A stretch of 64,000 bases of DNA. It comes from Runella slithyformis DSM 19594 (GTDB lineage Bacteria > Bacteroidota > Bacteroidia > Cytophagales > Spirosomataceae). The notes beneath the pieces were generated by a model. That model searched no databases and was not told the DNA's origin. It was given only the letters and a program-made list of their open reading frames with translations. The translations under genes and the position numbers were made by a program. Location: NCBI RefSeq assembly GCF_000218895.1, contig NC_015703.1, positions 6,213,001 through 6,277,000 on the forward strand. The letters are read 5' to 3'. Position 1 is the first letter of the stretch. Each line of letters begins with the position of its first letter. Below, one piece after another: positions 35,475 to 46,985 of the stretch.

Positions 35475-35726
35475 TTACTTTAATTGATCAGCTACGTATG
35501 GCAATAATCCCAGGTGACGCGCACGTTTGATGGCTTGCGACACTTTACGCTGGTACTTCAAAGAAGTACCTGTCAGGCGGCGGGGTAAGATTTTACCCTG
35601 CTCGTTGATCAACTTCAAAAGGAAGTTAGGATCCTTGTAATCGATGAATTTGATACCGGCTTTCTTAAAGCGGCAATACTTTTTGCGATTTTGATTACGC
35701 TCGATAGGTTCGTTTACCAGTGTCAT
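35475..35726 (-). CDS. rpsR: Ribosomal protein S18 (bS18)
   Basis: The 83-residue protein has the S18 core: [48 protein letters not shown]. It follows rpsF, its stop/start overlapping by one base, which fits co-assembly of S6 and S18. Confidence 0.98.
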   Translation of the reverse strand: MTLVNEPIERNQNRKKYCRFKKAGIKFIDYKDPNFLLKLINEQGKILPRRLTGTSLKYQRKVSQAIKRARHLGLLPYVADQLK

Positions 35727-36100
35727 TATGCGTCGCCCTCCTTAGCTGTTTCGGTTTGTTTTTTTCCTACTAATCCACTGCGCTTGCGCTCGGCATACGC
35801 GATGTGGTGTTTTTCCATAGCTACCGTCAAATAGCGCATTACGCGCTCATCGCGACGGAATTCAGTCTCAACGACCTGAATCAGAGAAGGCTCAGACTTG
35901 AACTCCACAAGGTGATAAAAACCTGTGTTCTTGTTCTGGATTGGGTACGCCAATTTTTTCAGGCCCCAATTTTCTTCGTGTACGAGCTCCGCACCGTTGT
36001 CGGTAAGGATTTTGCGGAACTTCTCGACGGTGTCCTTCATCTGTTGATCAGATAAAACGGGAGTTAAAATGAACACCATCTCATACTGTTTTGTAAACAT
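35726..36100 (-). CDS. rpsF: Ribosomal protein S6 (bS6)
   Basis: The 124-residue protein shows the S6 fold: [24 protein letters not shown], then [19 protein letters not shown] and the [17 protein letters not shown] segment. The charged C-terminal tail ends in KEGDA. It is the first gene of rpsF-rpsR-rplI. A clear promoter is 51-82 bases upstream and the leader carries a 6-bp hairpin (36133-36147), perhaps autoregulatory. Confidence 0.98.
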   Translation of the reverse strand: MFTKQYEMVFILTPVLSDQQMKDTVEKFRKILTDNGAELVHEENWGLKKLAYPIQNKNTGFYHLVEFKSEPSLIQVVETEFRRDERVMRYLTVAMEKHHIAYAERKRSGLVGKKQTETAKEGDA

Positions 36101-36151
36101 ACTGAGAATTTTTAAATGGTTATACTAATGAACTCATTGTAAATGAGGGCG

Positions 36152-36182
36152 CAAAGGTAAGTTTTTTTATAGATAGTCCAAA
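36152..36182 (-). promoter_or_regulatory. Bacteroidota-type promoter of the rpsF operon
   Basis: On the minus strand TTTG (36182-36179), a spacer of exactly 19 bases, then TACCTTTG (36159-36152) match the -33/-7 consensus TTTG-N19-TAnnTTTG with no mismatch. This is the clearest promoter in the window and gives a leader of about 45 bases. Confidence 0.8.
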
Positions 36183-36226
36183 AGATAAATATATAAAATT
36201 CCGCAGCCCAATGACTTATTCACTTA

Positions 36227-37672
36227 TCATTTAGTCATTTGCCAATTTTCAGGGAATAAATCTTTCAGTGCCTTTCGGGCAGAAATGTAGCCGCACATGC
36301 CGTGAATGCCTCCACCGGGCGGCGTTGACGATGAACACAGGTATAATCCTTTGGCAGAAGTACGGTACGGAGACCAACGCAGGGCCGGGCGCGTAAACAA
36401 CTGCCCCAGATCAATGACACCGCCGTTGATGTCGCCGCCTACGTAATTGGGATTATGCTCTTCCATCTGCACCGAGTCCATGGTGTGTTTGGCCAAAATA
36501 CGTTCTCGAAATCCCGGGGCAAAGCGCTCTATCTGATTTTCGATGGCTTCGGTCATGTCTTTGGTGGAGCCGTTGGGTACGTGGCAATACCCCCAAAGCG
36601 TATGCTTGCCCGCAGGAGCGCGGGTCGGATCCAACACGCTCGGCTGCGCCAAGAGCACAAAGGGTTTCTCAGGATGCTTGCCCCGGGACGTTTGTGTTTC
36701 ACTCCACGCAATTTCCTTATACGTATTTCCTAAGTGTAATGTACCGGCCGAAGCGCCGGCGGGTGAGGTGAAAGGTACCGGTCCATCCAAGGCCCAATCC
36801 ACTTTAAAAACACCCATTCCATATCTATAGCGTTGAAGTTGCCATTGATACAGAGGGGAAAAGGTATGCCCGGCGATTTTCAGCAGTTGTCGCGGCGTAA
36901 CATCAAACAGAATCGCTTTGGCAGAAGGGAGCTGTGCGAGCGATTTGACGTAAAAGTTGGTTTCAATTTTACCGCCAAGGGCCCGGAAATGCGCCGCCAA
37001 TGCATTGGCCAGTTGTTGAGCCCCGCCGTTGGGGATGGGCCAGCCGTTGGTATTGGCAGCGGCCAATAACACCAACCCAATGGCCGACGTGGTCAGTTTA
37101 TGAAACGGCTGGATAGAGTGTGCCGCCAGCCCCGCCCACAATCCGCGCGCCTGCGGGGTAGCAAATCGCTTGGCAAGCCACGAAGCCGGCTGAATGGCAT
37201 TCAGCCCAAATCGAACAAATTCCAACGGCTCTTTGGGAAAGCCCAGAGGATTCAGCGTATCGGCAATGAACATATCCCAGCCGGCCGTGATACGATGCAT
37301 GAGCCCATGATAGGCTGCTCCGTCGCGCCCCAGCAGGGCGGCGGTTTCGTGAATGGAGCGCGTTAAAATAGCGGCAGTCCCATCGTCAAACGGATGAGCC
37401 AACGGAATATCGGGGTGGATAAATTCAAAGCCGTATTGAGCCAACGGAACAGTTTTGAAAAACGGAGAGGCAAGCGCCAACGGGTGAATGGCCGAACAAA
37501 TATCGTGCGTAAAGCCCGGCAACGTCAATTCGGCAGACCGAAGTCCGCCGCCGATGGTTTGTTTTCCCTCGACCAACAGCACTTTCAGCCCTGCCTGCTG
37601 TAAGGTGATAGCTGCCGCCAACCCATTGGGGCCTGAGCCTACGACAATGGCATCATAGTCTGTTTGAGTCAT
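36227..37672 (-). CDS. Phytoene-desaturase-like NAD(P)/FAD-dependent oxidoreductase
   Basis: The N-terminal FAD-binding motif AIVVGSGPNGLAAAITLQQA is followed by VEGKQTIGGGLRSAEL, and the C-terminal FAD segment YLCSSSTPPGGGIHGMCGYISA completes a phytoene-dehydrogenase/amine-oxidase-type enzyme. The length is 481 residues. No carotenoid-biosynthesis genes are nearby, so a role in carotenoid or another hydrocarbon oxidation is not certain. It is read leftward into an intergenic region before rpsF. Confidence 0.88.
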   Translation of the reverse strand: MTQTDYDAIVVGSGPNGLAAAITLQQAGLKVLLVEGKQTIGGGLRSAELTLPGFTHDICSAIHPLALASPFFKTVPLAQYGFEFIHPDIPLAHPFDDGTAAILTRSIHETAALLGRDGAAYHGLMHRITAGWDMFIADTLNPLGFPKEPLEFVRFGLNAIQPASWLAKRFATPQARGLWAGLAAHSIQPFHKLTTSAIGLVLLAAANTNGWPIPNGGAQQLANALAAHFRALGGKIETNFYVKSLAQLPSAKAILFDVTPRQLLKIAGHTFSPLYQWQLQRYRYGMGVFKVDWALDGPVPFTSPAGASAGTLHLGNTYKEIAWSETQTSRGKHPEKPFVLLAQPSVLDPTRAPAGKHTLWGYCHVPNGSTKDMTEAIENQIERFAPGFRERILAKHTMDSVQMEEHNPNYVGGDINGGVIDLGQLFTRPALRWSPYRTSAKGLYLCSSSTPPGGGIHGMCGYISARKALKDLFPENWQMTK

Positions 37673-40059
<2,387 letters not shown>

Positions 40060-40110
40060 GCCACTTCCTATCCGTATCACTAAAGACCTTTGATTAAAAG
40101 TGGGTTAATG

Positions 40111-40149
40111 TAGAAAAAGCCTCAAATCGTTGATCTGAGGCTTTTTCTA
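40111..40149. terminator. Bidirectional terminator after metY
   Basis: The 14-bp arms 40111-40124 and 40136-40149, with an inner 3-bp extension, carry a gaaaaa/tttttc base and separate convergent metY and DUF1684 genes. Confidence 0.85.
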
Positions 40150-40166
40150 TGAATATCTGCCTTTTA

Positions 40167-41054
40167 TCAGTGATTTCCGTAATTCTTCTCCCCCGCCTTT
40201 ACGGCAATGGGCAGTCGATTTTGTTTGGGAGGCAACGGACACGTAGCAAAGGTCGTAAACGCACAGGGAGGATTGATAGATCTGTTAAAATCCAGTACCG
40301 TAATTCCTTGCCGATTCGGACGTTCGGCGTACAGAAAGCGCCCTGCTCCGTACGTTTCTTTCCCGCTTGTTTTATCGGCAAAGAGAATAAATAATTGATC
40401 TTCGCTTTCTACGGCATCCAGACGGTATTCTTTTCCATCAATGGTAAAAACCAGCGTTCCGGGAGATGTTTGGAGCGAGGTTTGGCCGGTCACGTCCGTA
40501 ATCGGAATCTTCTTATCGGTTGCTGCAGGTTCCAACCTGGCCTCCACACGCCATTTTTGATCAATCGAATACGTATTTATGCCCGTAAAGTGCTGTATCC
40601 CGGGGCTTTCAAGATCACGCAGGCGAATCCCGTATTTATTTCCCCGTTTGATCACAAACCACCGCAGCGAGCCGCTTGCCAACACCGGATGATCTTCCGC
40701 AGAAAAAATTTTAAGTGAAGTGACCGGTTGGCCATTGACCGTGACTTTGGCACCCGGTTCAATATCCACCCATACCTCACCGTTTTTGAGGGTAAATGAA
40801 CCCAATAACGGCAGGCTTTTTCCTGCCGGAAAGACTACATTATTTTGGGTATCCGCGCCAAAACTGTTTTTCCCTTCTTCCAACCAAAAAAGGCCGGCCA
40901 GGTTGAGCCATCCATTCTCGGCTTTGAGGCTTTCGATGCGCTTTTGATGCCATGCTTTCAACTCATTGACATAGCCGGTATCATCACGAATACTCAGAAA
41001 ACCGGTCCCTGCCGCGCAAATCGTTAGCAAAAAAAGGAATTTGATGGTATTCAT
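40167..41054 (-). CDS. DUF1684 domain protein, secreted
   Basis: A signal peptide (MNTIKFLFLLTICAAGTGFL) is followed by the DUF1684 pattern: LKAWHQKRIESLKAENGWLNLAGLFWLEEG, a mid-domain WFVIKRGNKYGIRLRD and the C-terminal segment GRFLYAERPNRQGITVLDFNRSINPPCAF. Function of the domain is unknown; it is widespread as a single gene in Bacteroidota. The 295-residue length fits. It is followed by an intergenic spacer before a thioredoxin-fold gene on the same strand. Confidence 0.88.
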   Translation of the reverse strand: MNTIKFLFLLTICAAGTGFLSIRDDTGYVNELKAWHQKRIESLKAENGWLNLAGLFWLEEGKNSFGADTQNNVVFPAGKSLPLLGSFTLKNGEVWVDIEPGAKVTVNGQPVTSLKIFSAEDHPVLASGSLRWFVIKRGNKYGIRLRDLESPGIQHFTGINTYSIDQKWRVEARLEPAATDKKIPITDVTGQTSLQTSPGTLVFTIDGKEYRLDAVESEDQLFILFADKTSGKETYGAGRFLYAERPNRQGITVLDFNRSINPPCAFTTFATCPLPPKQNRLPIAVKAGEKNYGNH

Positions 41055-41253
41055 AGTGCTTTGAGTTTAACAAGCAGATCATAGTCAAAACAACCGGCAC
41101 AAAAACCTGTCAATGATTCCAATGCCGCAAAGAAGCCCGGGACTGCATTCGCAATGAGGGTGTTTTGGCCCACAAAATGCAAAATTAGAATGGCAATTGA
41201 AAATCCCCAAGTCAATCCGAGCCGCAAAGCGTTTGGGAGGATAATAAATAGGC

Positions 41254-41853
41254 CTATTGTGCAATTTTGACCGCTTTTTCGATCTCTTTATCCGATACGA
41301 TAAATTCAAAGTCGCGATCAACGTAGTCGTACACAATGCGGCGGTCAGCGTTTACCACAAAAGTAGCCGCAAAGGGCACATCTTCGGAGATACCGGCAAT
41401 GCGGTCCCAAACGGGTTCGTACTTAGAATAAACCCCCAACGATTCGCTGATTCTGTTTTCATAATCCTGAAGGATGTTAAACTCAAGATCATATTCCTGA
41501 ATCGTGTGTACGATATTCTTGAAGTATTCGGTCGTTAACAGCAGCAAATTCCCGCCCAAAGCACGAATACGCGGATAAACACTGTTGAGAAGTTGTATAT
41601 GCCGCTCTCCGTATTCATTCCAATCCGGACTGTACGTACTTATGACCAATGGCCCATCCTGAACCAGTTGATGCAGGTACATTGAACTTGCCGCCTGCAA
41701 ACCGGAAGGCAGATGCTGCCACACACCCAACTCGCAATTGATACGAATTGCCGGAATGGTATCCCGGTTTTTGAGGGGCCGGATTTTTTGATACGACTTA
41801 GGCAAGGAAGAAATTACGTAATCGTCGCCCACAATTTTAATAATCGATTTCAT
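41254..41853 (-). CDS. Thioredoxin/peroxiredoxin-fold protein without active-site cysteines
   Basis: The N-terminal region reads like an AhpC/TSA-type domain (LPSGLQAASSMYLHQLVQDGPLVIST), but the strand that normally carries the peroxidatic cysteine (…YRGxWCPYC…) reads STYSPDWNEYGERH, so neither cysteine is present. The following ILQDYENRISESLGV and FVVNADRRIVYDYVD segments match the family. It may have a structural or binding role, or be a divergent enzyme; a peroxidase mechanism is not supported. 199 residues, no signal peptide. Confidence 0.75.
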   Translation of the reverse strand: MKSIIKIVGDDYVISSLPKSYQKIRPLKNRDTIPAIRINCELGVWQHLPSGLQAASSMYLHQLVQDGPLVISTYSPDWNEYGERHIQLLNSVYPRIRALGGNLLLLTTEYFKNIVHTIQEYDLEFNILQDYENRISESLGVYSKYEPVWDRIAGISEDVPFAATFVVNADRRIVYDYVDRDFEFIVSDKEIEKAVKIAQ

Positions 41854-41904
41854 ATTCGTTTGTATGGTTTAGGTGCTTCCGCACATGAGTCATTCTTGGT
41901 GAAT

Positions 41905-43113
41905 TTATCCGTAAATCAATCGTAAATACTGCTTTTGAATGGGTTTTTTATACCATAAAGACCCGATAAGAATCCCTGTAAAAAGCAGAAGGACAGTAGG
42001 GTTAGGGTAGTAATAATAAGCCACTCCCCCCGGAAGGCTCGCCCGTAGGTATTCAAGGTAAAATACCCACCGGCGTTGTTCCAAAATTGCCCCACTGTTG
42101 ATAAGCGTAATGACAATAAAGAAGGCCACTACCGTTTGCAGCCAAATCGGTACATAGTGTTCAAGCAATAACAACAGAAACAGAATCACTAAAGCAAATA
42201 CCATCCGGACAATGACATACCCTCGCAACCGGTGCGAATACGCCTGCACTTTCCGCTGTGACAAAAACAGTTTTTCCACCGCCGGCCGCCCAGAAGGGTC
42301 AATCCCTTCAGGACGCCCGAAGAGCACATTGAGTTTATTTCGAAAACCCTTCCGTTGTTTAAAGGCATAGGTGAGTTCTACGAAATAGTGAAAATGCTGC
42401 CACATAAAACTATAGCTTTGGAGCGGCTGGGTCAGTCCATAAATCGGCGGCTCGGTTTCTTTGGCAAATGTTCCGAAAAGCTTATCCCAAATAATGAACA
42501 TATCTCCGTAGTTTTTGTCCAGGTAAATTTCATTGGAAGCATGGTGTATCCGATGATGGGAAGGCGTTACAAAAAAATACTCCAAAATACCCAGCTTGTC
42601 CACCAGTTTTGTATGCGTAAAAAAGGGATACAGTCCGTGGACGATCAGGATGGAAGTAATCATATCGGCAGGAAAGCCGATAACGGGCAAAATTGACCAA
42701 AAGCCGGTCCGTACAATGGCCTGAAAAATAGTGATTCGGGCGCCGGTCGTCAGGTTGAAATCTTCACTTTGATGGTGTACGATATGCGCTGCCCAGAAAA
42801 TATTGACTTCATGTCCAAAACGATGATACCAATACCGGAGCAGATCCGTTGCCAACAGTAAAGCTACCCACAGCAAAAAAGTGGGTTTGATATCAAACAG
42901 TGCAAAATGACGGTGTAAATAATCATACACAAAATAAAAGCCACCCGCCGTAAAAAGATCAATCAACCGCTCGGCCACCCCAACGTTAAGATTGGCAACG
43001 GATTCATTGAATTGAAAATAACTTTTCCCTTTTTTCCCGGCGATATAGTATTCCATTCCGATAAAAAATAAGAAAACCGGTACCGCAAACGCAAAAACAT
43101 TAAGAGCCATCAC
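41905..43113 (-). CDS. Sterol desaturase / fatty acid hydroxylase family membrane protein
   Basis: The di-iron histidine boxes of the family are visible: YHRFGHEVNIFWAAHIVHHQ (first and second boxes) and HRIHHASNE (third). Several membrane helices surround them, and the C-terminus adds helices (VFALVILFLLLLLEH, VAFFIVITLIN). Such enzymes hydroxylate or desaturate lipids. The 402-residue length is longer than the minimal family by the C-terminal membrane segments. It lies on the minus strand between the ACT-domain gene upstream and the thioredoxin-fold gene downstream, with gaps of about 30 and 51 bases. Confidence 0.9.
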   Translation of the reverse strand: MMALNVFAFAVPVFLFFIGMEYYIAGKKGKSYFQFNESVANLNVGVAERLIDLFTAGGFYFVYDYLHRHFALFDIKPTFLLWVALLLATDLLRYWYHRFGHEVNIFWAAHIVHHQSEDFNLTTGARITIFQAIVRTGFWSILPVIGFPADMITSILIVHGLYPFFTHTKLVDKLGILEYFFVTPSHHRIHHASNEIYLDKNYGDMFIIWDKLFGTFAKETEPPIYGLTQPLQSYSFMWQHFHYFVELTYAFKQRKGFRNKLNVLFGRPEGIDPSGRPAVEKLFLSQRKVQAYSHRLRGYVIVRMVFALVILFLLLLLEHYVPIWLQTVVAFFIVITLINSGAILEQRRWVFYLEYLRASLPGGVAYYYYPNPTVLLLFTGILIGSLWYKKPIQKQYLRLIYG

Positions 43114-43143
43114 TCAAATCAACGGATTAATTTTCAGTATCTA

Positions 43144-43410
43144 TTACACCAATTGTTTTACTTTCACCAATCCCTTAATTGCCTTTAGGCGCACGAGCAG
43201 GCTGTCTAAACGCTCATTATTATCAAGTTTTATTCGTAAGAAACCCTCTGAGCGCACGCCGTCCGCTTCAAATTTAACGCTCACAATGCGTCCGTAATCT
43301 GAAGTAAATCGAGTGATTTCCTCGACAAAACCTACACGATCAAAACCCAAAATCTCCAATTGGGTCAGTGTTGATGAAAAGTTTGTATTGATTGTAGTTA
43401 TCATAGCCAT
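43144..43410 (-). CDS. Stand-alone ACT-domain protein
   Basis: The 88 residues form one ACT-like domain: LGFDRVGFVEEITRFTSDYGRIVSVKFEADG and the closing VRLKAIKGLVKVKQL, close to the C-terminal ACT domain of Rel/Spo proteins. ACT domains bind amino acids or regulate neighbours allosterically. No partner enzyme is adjacent, so the role is unknown. It begins at an ATG after a short AT-rich spacer from comEC. Confidence 0.8.
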   Translation of the reverse strand: MAMITTINTNFSSTLTQLEILGFDRVGFVEEITRFTSDYGRIVSVKFEADGVRSEGFLRIKLDNNERLDSLLVRLKAIKGLVKVKQLV

Positions 43411-43563
43411 TCATAAAATAAACCCCCATTAATTTTTACACCTGATAGAGTATCAAAAAGTATTACTACTTTATATCTATTGATTTAGTATGCAAATATA
43501 AGACACCTGTCCTTATAAAAACAAATCAAACTCAAATAAATCTTTCATTTATTTCTGTAATCC

Positions 43564-45621
43564 TTACAAAAACGCCAAAAAGGCCCCTTTTTTAGGAATA
43601 AAGTACCAAGGGAGGCCCAGGGTTTCGGCTTCCTGCTGTAACGTTTCCAATAAATAATGTTTATTGGAGTGGTCAAAAATCAGTTTTTGCGTTCCAAAAA
43701 CCGTGAGGAGATGTGCCGCAGTACGAAACGCGGAATTCCGAATGACGATATAATCCGCCACGGGAGGCATAGCTTGCCGAATGGGTTGTTCTACAAGTAA
43801 AAAACGATTCCCCTGCCACACAATGAGTTTTCCAAAGGGAAGCTGTTTTATGGGCGGCATTGCCCGACCAATGGGGTTGTGATGAACATAGCGGATAGCT
43901 CGCTCCGCGTAAAAATTTTTCAGAAAAAAGTTAAACGGAGAACCATTGGGCTTCAAAAAGGCCGAATCCGCCAGTAATAGCGCGTTATTCCCCTGAATAA
44001 AACTCAGGGCTGTCTGATGCGAAACAGCATGAACAACCACAAGTTTTTGGTGTTGAAAATGCTGCGTCTCTCTCAATTGCAGCGTACATAACATTCCGCT
44101 CAGCAGTAAAGCCCCCCACCCCCAACGAATCTCTCGGTAATACACCAACCCTAAAAGCAAAGCCATGATGCCATAGATAAGGCCCACCTCTCCTACCGAC
44201 AGCGATAATCCTTCCAGTTTGGAAAAAGGCAAGGCATCGGTCCAAACGACAACTTTATTCAACGCCCACGTGATCATGGTCAGGAGCCACCCAAGCACGT
44301 CTGCAAAAAAAGGGACCCAGGAAAACGTCAGGGCAACTATAGCCACCGGCAACATGGCTGTTGATAAAAGAGTTACAAACGGATTGGCGAATAAAAAATA
44401 GGAAGGAAACTGATAAAAATAATAGACGGCAATCGGAAACGTAACGAGTTGTGCCGCTATGGCTACTGTGGTCAATTCCCAGGCTTTATCTAACAACCAA
44501 TTCTTTCCTGTAATAATCTGATACAAAGTGGGCTGTATAAATAATATCCCGCCCAACGCTGCATAGGAAAGCTGAAAGCTAACCGAATAAAGCAGCAAAG
44601 GGTCGAGGGCCAGCAGGATCAATGCCGACCCAAACAATGCATTTGCCTTATTTTTCTTTCGTTGAAAAGGCTCCGCCAGCAAGAAGATCGTAAACATCAG
44701 CGCTGACCGAATGACCGGCGCAGATAGCCCTGTCAGCACGGCATAAAACCACATGGTAAGTAATATAATGACCAAAGAAAACCCTCTTCCATAACGGCTT
44801 TTGTTGGCTTTTTTAAGCAATAAGGTCAAAAGCGAAATAAAGATAGCAATGTGAAAACCCGAAACCGACAACACATGCACCGCCCCGGCAGCGGCGTATG
44901 ATTGCACCAATTCACTGTCCATTTCATCGCGCAGGCCAAGCACCATTGCCTTCGCAACGGCATATTCGCGGTCCAACACAACGAGCCTCCGCAGGGCGGC
45001 GTCACTCCATTCACTCACGGAATAAGCCCATTGTTTATACCATACCCCCTGCGACTGCCCGGTCAACACAAATTCGGTGGGCTTTAGGTAATGTTGATGG
45101 TATATCTGTTTTCGGCTTAAAAAGGTGCGGTAATCAAACTGCGCCGGATTCATCGGCGGATCTACCGGACGCGGTTGCCCTCTGATAAGCAAGACATCGC
45201 CATAGCGGGGTTTTACAGCATTTTTATCAATGTATAAAAGCACTTTTTCCTGCATCGGGTGCCAGGCACCGTTCCACTTGCCACGCCGTACTTCAACTTC
45301 TGTTTTAAAGCTTTTGGCGCGTGTTTCGGGCGGAGCAAGGACGACTGCTTCATAAGCAGTAACCTGAGGCATATCCGGTACGGTATCCGTGCTCGGAGCA
45401 CGAAGCCAACCCAAGCTGAAAAAAAGAAGAAGCATTAAGGTACCCAATCCATAGCGGCCGCCGCGCCGAAAGAGCAGCAACAAAAGAAGCGTACTTACTG
45501 AAAACCCGACCCAACCCAGCAGCCATTGATCAATAATAAACATGAATCGGTGCGCGGGAAGAGCGGTATGCAACAAGATCCCCCAAACAAACGCAAGGGT
45601 ATACCGCAGCAAAACATTCAT
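43564..45621 (-). CDS. comEC: ComEC/Rec2-type DNA-uptake channel protein
   Basis: The 685-residue membrane protein has the ComEC order: N-terminal membrane and OB-like region (about residues 1-200), the Competence domain with AAGAVHVLSVSGFHIAIFISLLTLLLKK and a row of hydrophobic helices (to about 520), then a C-terminal soluble part. That last part should be a metallo-beta-lactamase-like domain but lacks any HxHxDH motif (VVHAVSHQTALSFIQGNNA), as often in Bacteroidota. ComEC forms the inner-membrane channel in natural transformation. Its start overlaps the stop of the M43 protease gene by four bases, implying coupling. Confidence 0.92.
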   Translation of the reverse strand: MNVLLRYTLAFVWGILLHTALPAHRFMFIIDQWLLGWVGFSVSTLLLLLLFRRGGRYGLGTLMLLLFFSLGWLRAPSTDTVPDMPQVTAYEAVVLAPPETRAKSFKTEVEVRRGKWNGAWHPMQEKVLLYIDKNAVKPRYGDVLLIRGQPRPVDPPMNPAQFDYRTFLSRKQIYHQHYLKPTEFVLTGQSQGVWYKQWAYSVSEWSDAALRRLVVLDREYAVAKAMVLGLRDEMDSELVQSYAAAGAVHVLSVSGFHIAIFISLLTLLLKKANKSRYGRGFSLVIILLTMWFYAVLTGLSAPVIRSALMFTIFLLAEPFQRKKNKANALFGSALILLALDPLLLYSVSFQLSYAALGGILFIQPTLYQIITGKNWLLDKAWELTTVAIAAQLVTFPIAVYYFYQFPSYFLFANPFVTLLSTAMLPVAIVALTFSWVPFFADVLGWLLTMITWALNKVVVWTDALPFSKLEGLSLSVGEVGLIYGIMALLLGLVYYREIRWGWGALLLSGMLCTLQLRETQHFQHQKLVVVHAVSHQTALSFIQGNNALLLADSAFLKPNGSPFNFFLKNFYAERAIRYVHHNPIGRAMPPIKQLPFGKLIVWQGNRFLLVEQPIRQAMPPVADYIVIRNSAFRTAAHLLTVFGTQKLIFDHSNKHYLLETLQQEAETLGLPWYFIPKKGAFLAFL

Positions 45622-46985
45622 CGCGTAATGACCAAACGTTTGCTAACCGATTCCTTTTCCGTATTTACCCGTACGACATAAACTCCGGGAGCAATGTTGT
45701 CGGTAGGAAAAGTAACCAGCCAACTTGGATAATCTTTAAATTGTTGGCGGCCCATCAATTGACCGGTCAGACTGTATAACTCAACCTCAAAATCGGTAAA
45801 CTCAGTAACATTGACCTGAATATTTACCTGAGCGGATGCCGGATTGGGAAATACACTGATGTCAAATACGGTCCCGAAAGGAAGTTTTGCGCACCAGTAT
45901 TTTACCAACCTCGCCCGACGTGCCGACTTTTCGATGACCGCCATCATTCGTTCCCCCTGATTTTTGGTAAAGATATTCATGCATGAATCGGGCGAGTAAT
46001 CCATGTAATTCTCGGTCATGTTACGCGTGCGTACGCCTCCGCAATTGGAAAAAATCGGTCCGCAGTTATTTGTTTGATTCCCCCTTTCAGAACGCGGGGT
46101 ATCGGCACAATAATCATCCCCGCAATTGGTATCCCCCCAGGTATGAATCAGGCCAAGCCAGTGACCCACTTCATGGGTAGTGGTACGACCCAAGCTATAA
46201 AGGTTGCTAGTGACGGCACCACCCGAGCCAAATACCCTGTAATCAATGAATACACCGTCTGTTTTTTCCAATAATTCATTTTCTGAATCCAATCCCTCAA
46301 TACCCGATGTTGACGGAAACTGCGCAATACCTAAGTAATTACTCCCAAACCGGGTTACCCAAATATTCAAATATCGATCGGTTGGCCAACTGACGATATT
46401 GGCGAGAGTTTGGTCATCCGTAAAAACATCAAAAGTAGTTTTGGTATTGTAAAAATGCCGTGTGATGCCGTTGGTGGGTTTGCCGTTGGGGTCTTCAGTG
46501 GCTAAATAAAACTCAATGCCGGTGTTCGCCCCAACGGGATTATTGTTAAACCCACGAGTTCCGGGCTTGCGTTGATAATCTTCGTTCAGGGTTCGAATCT
46601 GCGCCAGAATCTGCTCATCAGAAATATTACCGTTATCTCTTCCGCCAATAGTCAGGCTCGCATTGTTGTGGACTATATGTACCACAACCGGTATACGAAC
46701 CTGAGAGCAGATGGTACTCAAGCGTGCGCGGCGACCGGCAGGGGGAGATTGCAGATACGATTGAACGGAGTCTTCCAGCATCGTGCGCTTCAGACGCCAG
46801 TAAGGGTAGCGTGTTGCGATAGCGGAATCGTACTGTACGGAAGCACAGCGCTGCGCATACGAAATGGAGAGCGTACTGCCTATCAATAACCAAACCACAA
46901 AAAAACGATAGGCAGTGCGCCTTACCCTTAAGAGTCTGCATACTGCCAACCGATCATTATTCTTTCTCTTTCTTTTCATAAGCAT
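45618..46985 (-). CDS. M43 zinc metalloprotease with type IX sorting domain
   Basis: An N-terminal signal peptide (about residues 27-45, ending SISYAQ) precedes a pregnancy-associated-plasma-protein-A-like M43 domain with the zinc motif HEVGHWLGLIHTW and the Met-turn region ENYMDYSPDSCMN. The last 80 residues are a type IX secretion sorting domain: FPNPASAQVNIQVN, VELYSLTGQLM, IAPGVYVVRVN, ending KRLVITR. It is therefore an extracellular or surface-attached protease. Start and end overlap neighbours: 29 bases with phoH upstream and four with comEC downstream. The overlap suggests a polycistronic message, though function links are not obvious. Confidence 0.92.
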   Translation of the reverse strand: MLMKRKRKNNDRLAVCRLLRVRRTAYRFFVVWLLIGSTLSISYAQRCASVQYDSAIATRYPYWRLKRTMLEDSVQSYLQSPPAGRRARLSTICSQVRIPVVVHIVHNNASLTIGGRDNGNISDEQILAQIRTLNEDYQRKPGTRGFNNNPVGANTGIEFYLATEDPNGKPTNGITRHFYNTKTTFDVFTDDQTLANIVSWPTDRYLNIWVTRFGSNYLGIAQFPSTSGIEGLDSENELLEKTDGVFIDYRVFGSGGAVTSNLYSLGRTTTHEVGHWLGLIHTWGDTNCGDDYCADTPRSERGNQTNNCGPIFSNCGGVRTRNMTENYMDYSPDSCMNIFTKNQGERMMAVIEKSARRARLVKYWCAKLPFGTVFDISVFPNPASAQVNIQVNVTEFTDFEVELYSLTGQLMGRQQFKDYPSWLVTFPTDNIAPGVYVVRVNTEKESVSKRLVITR

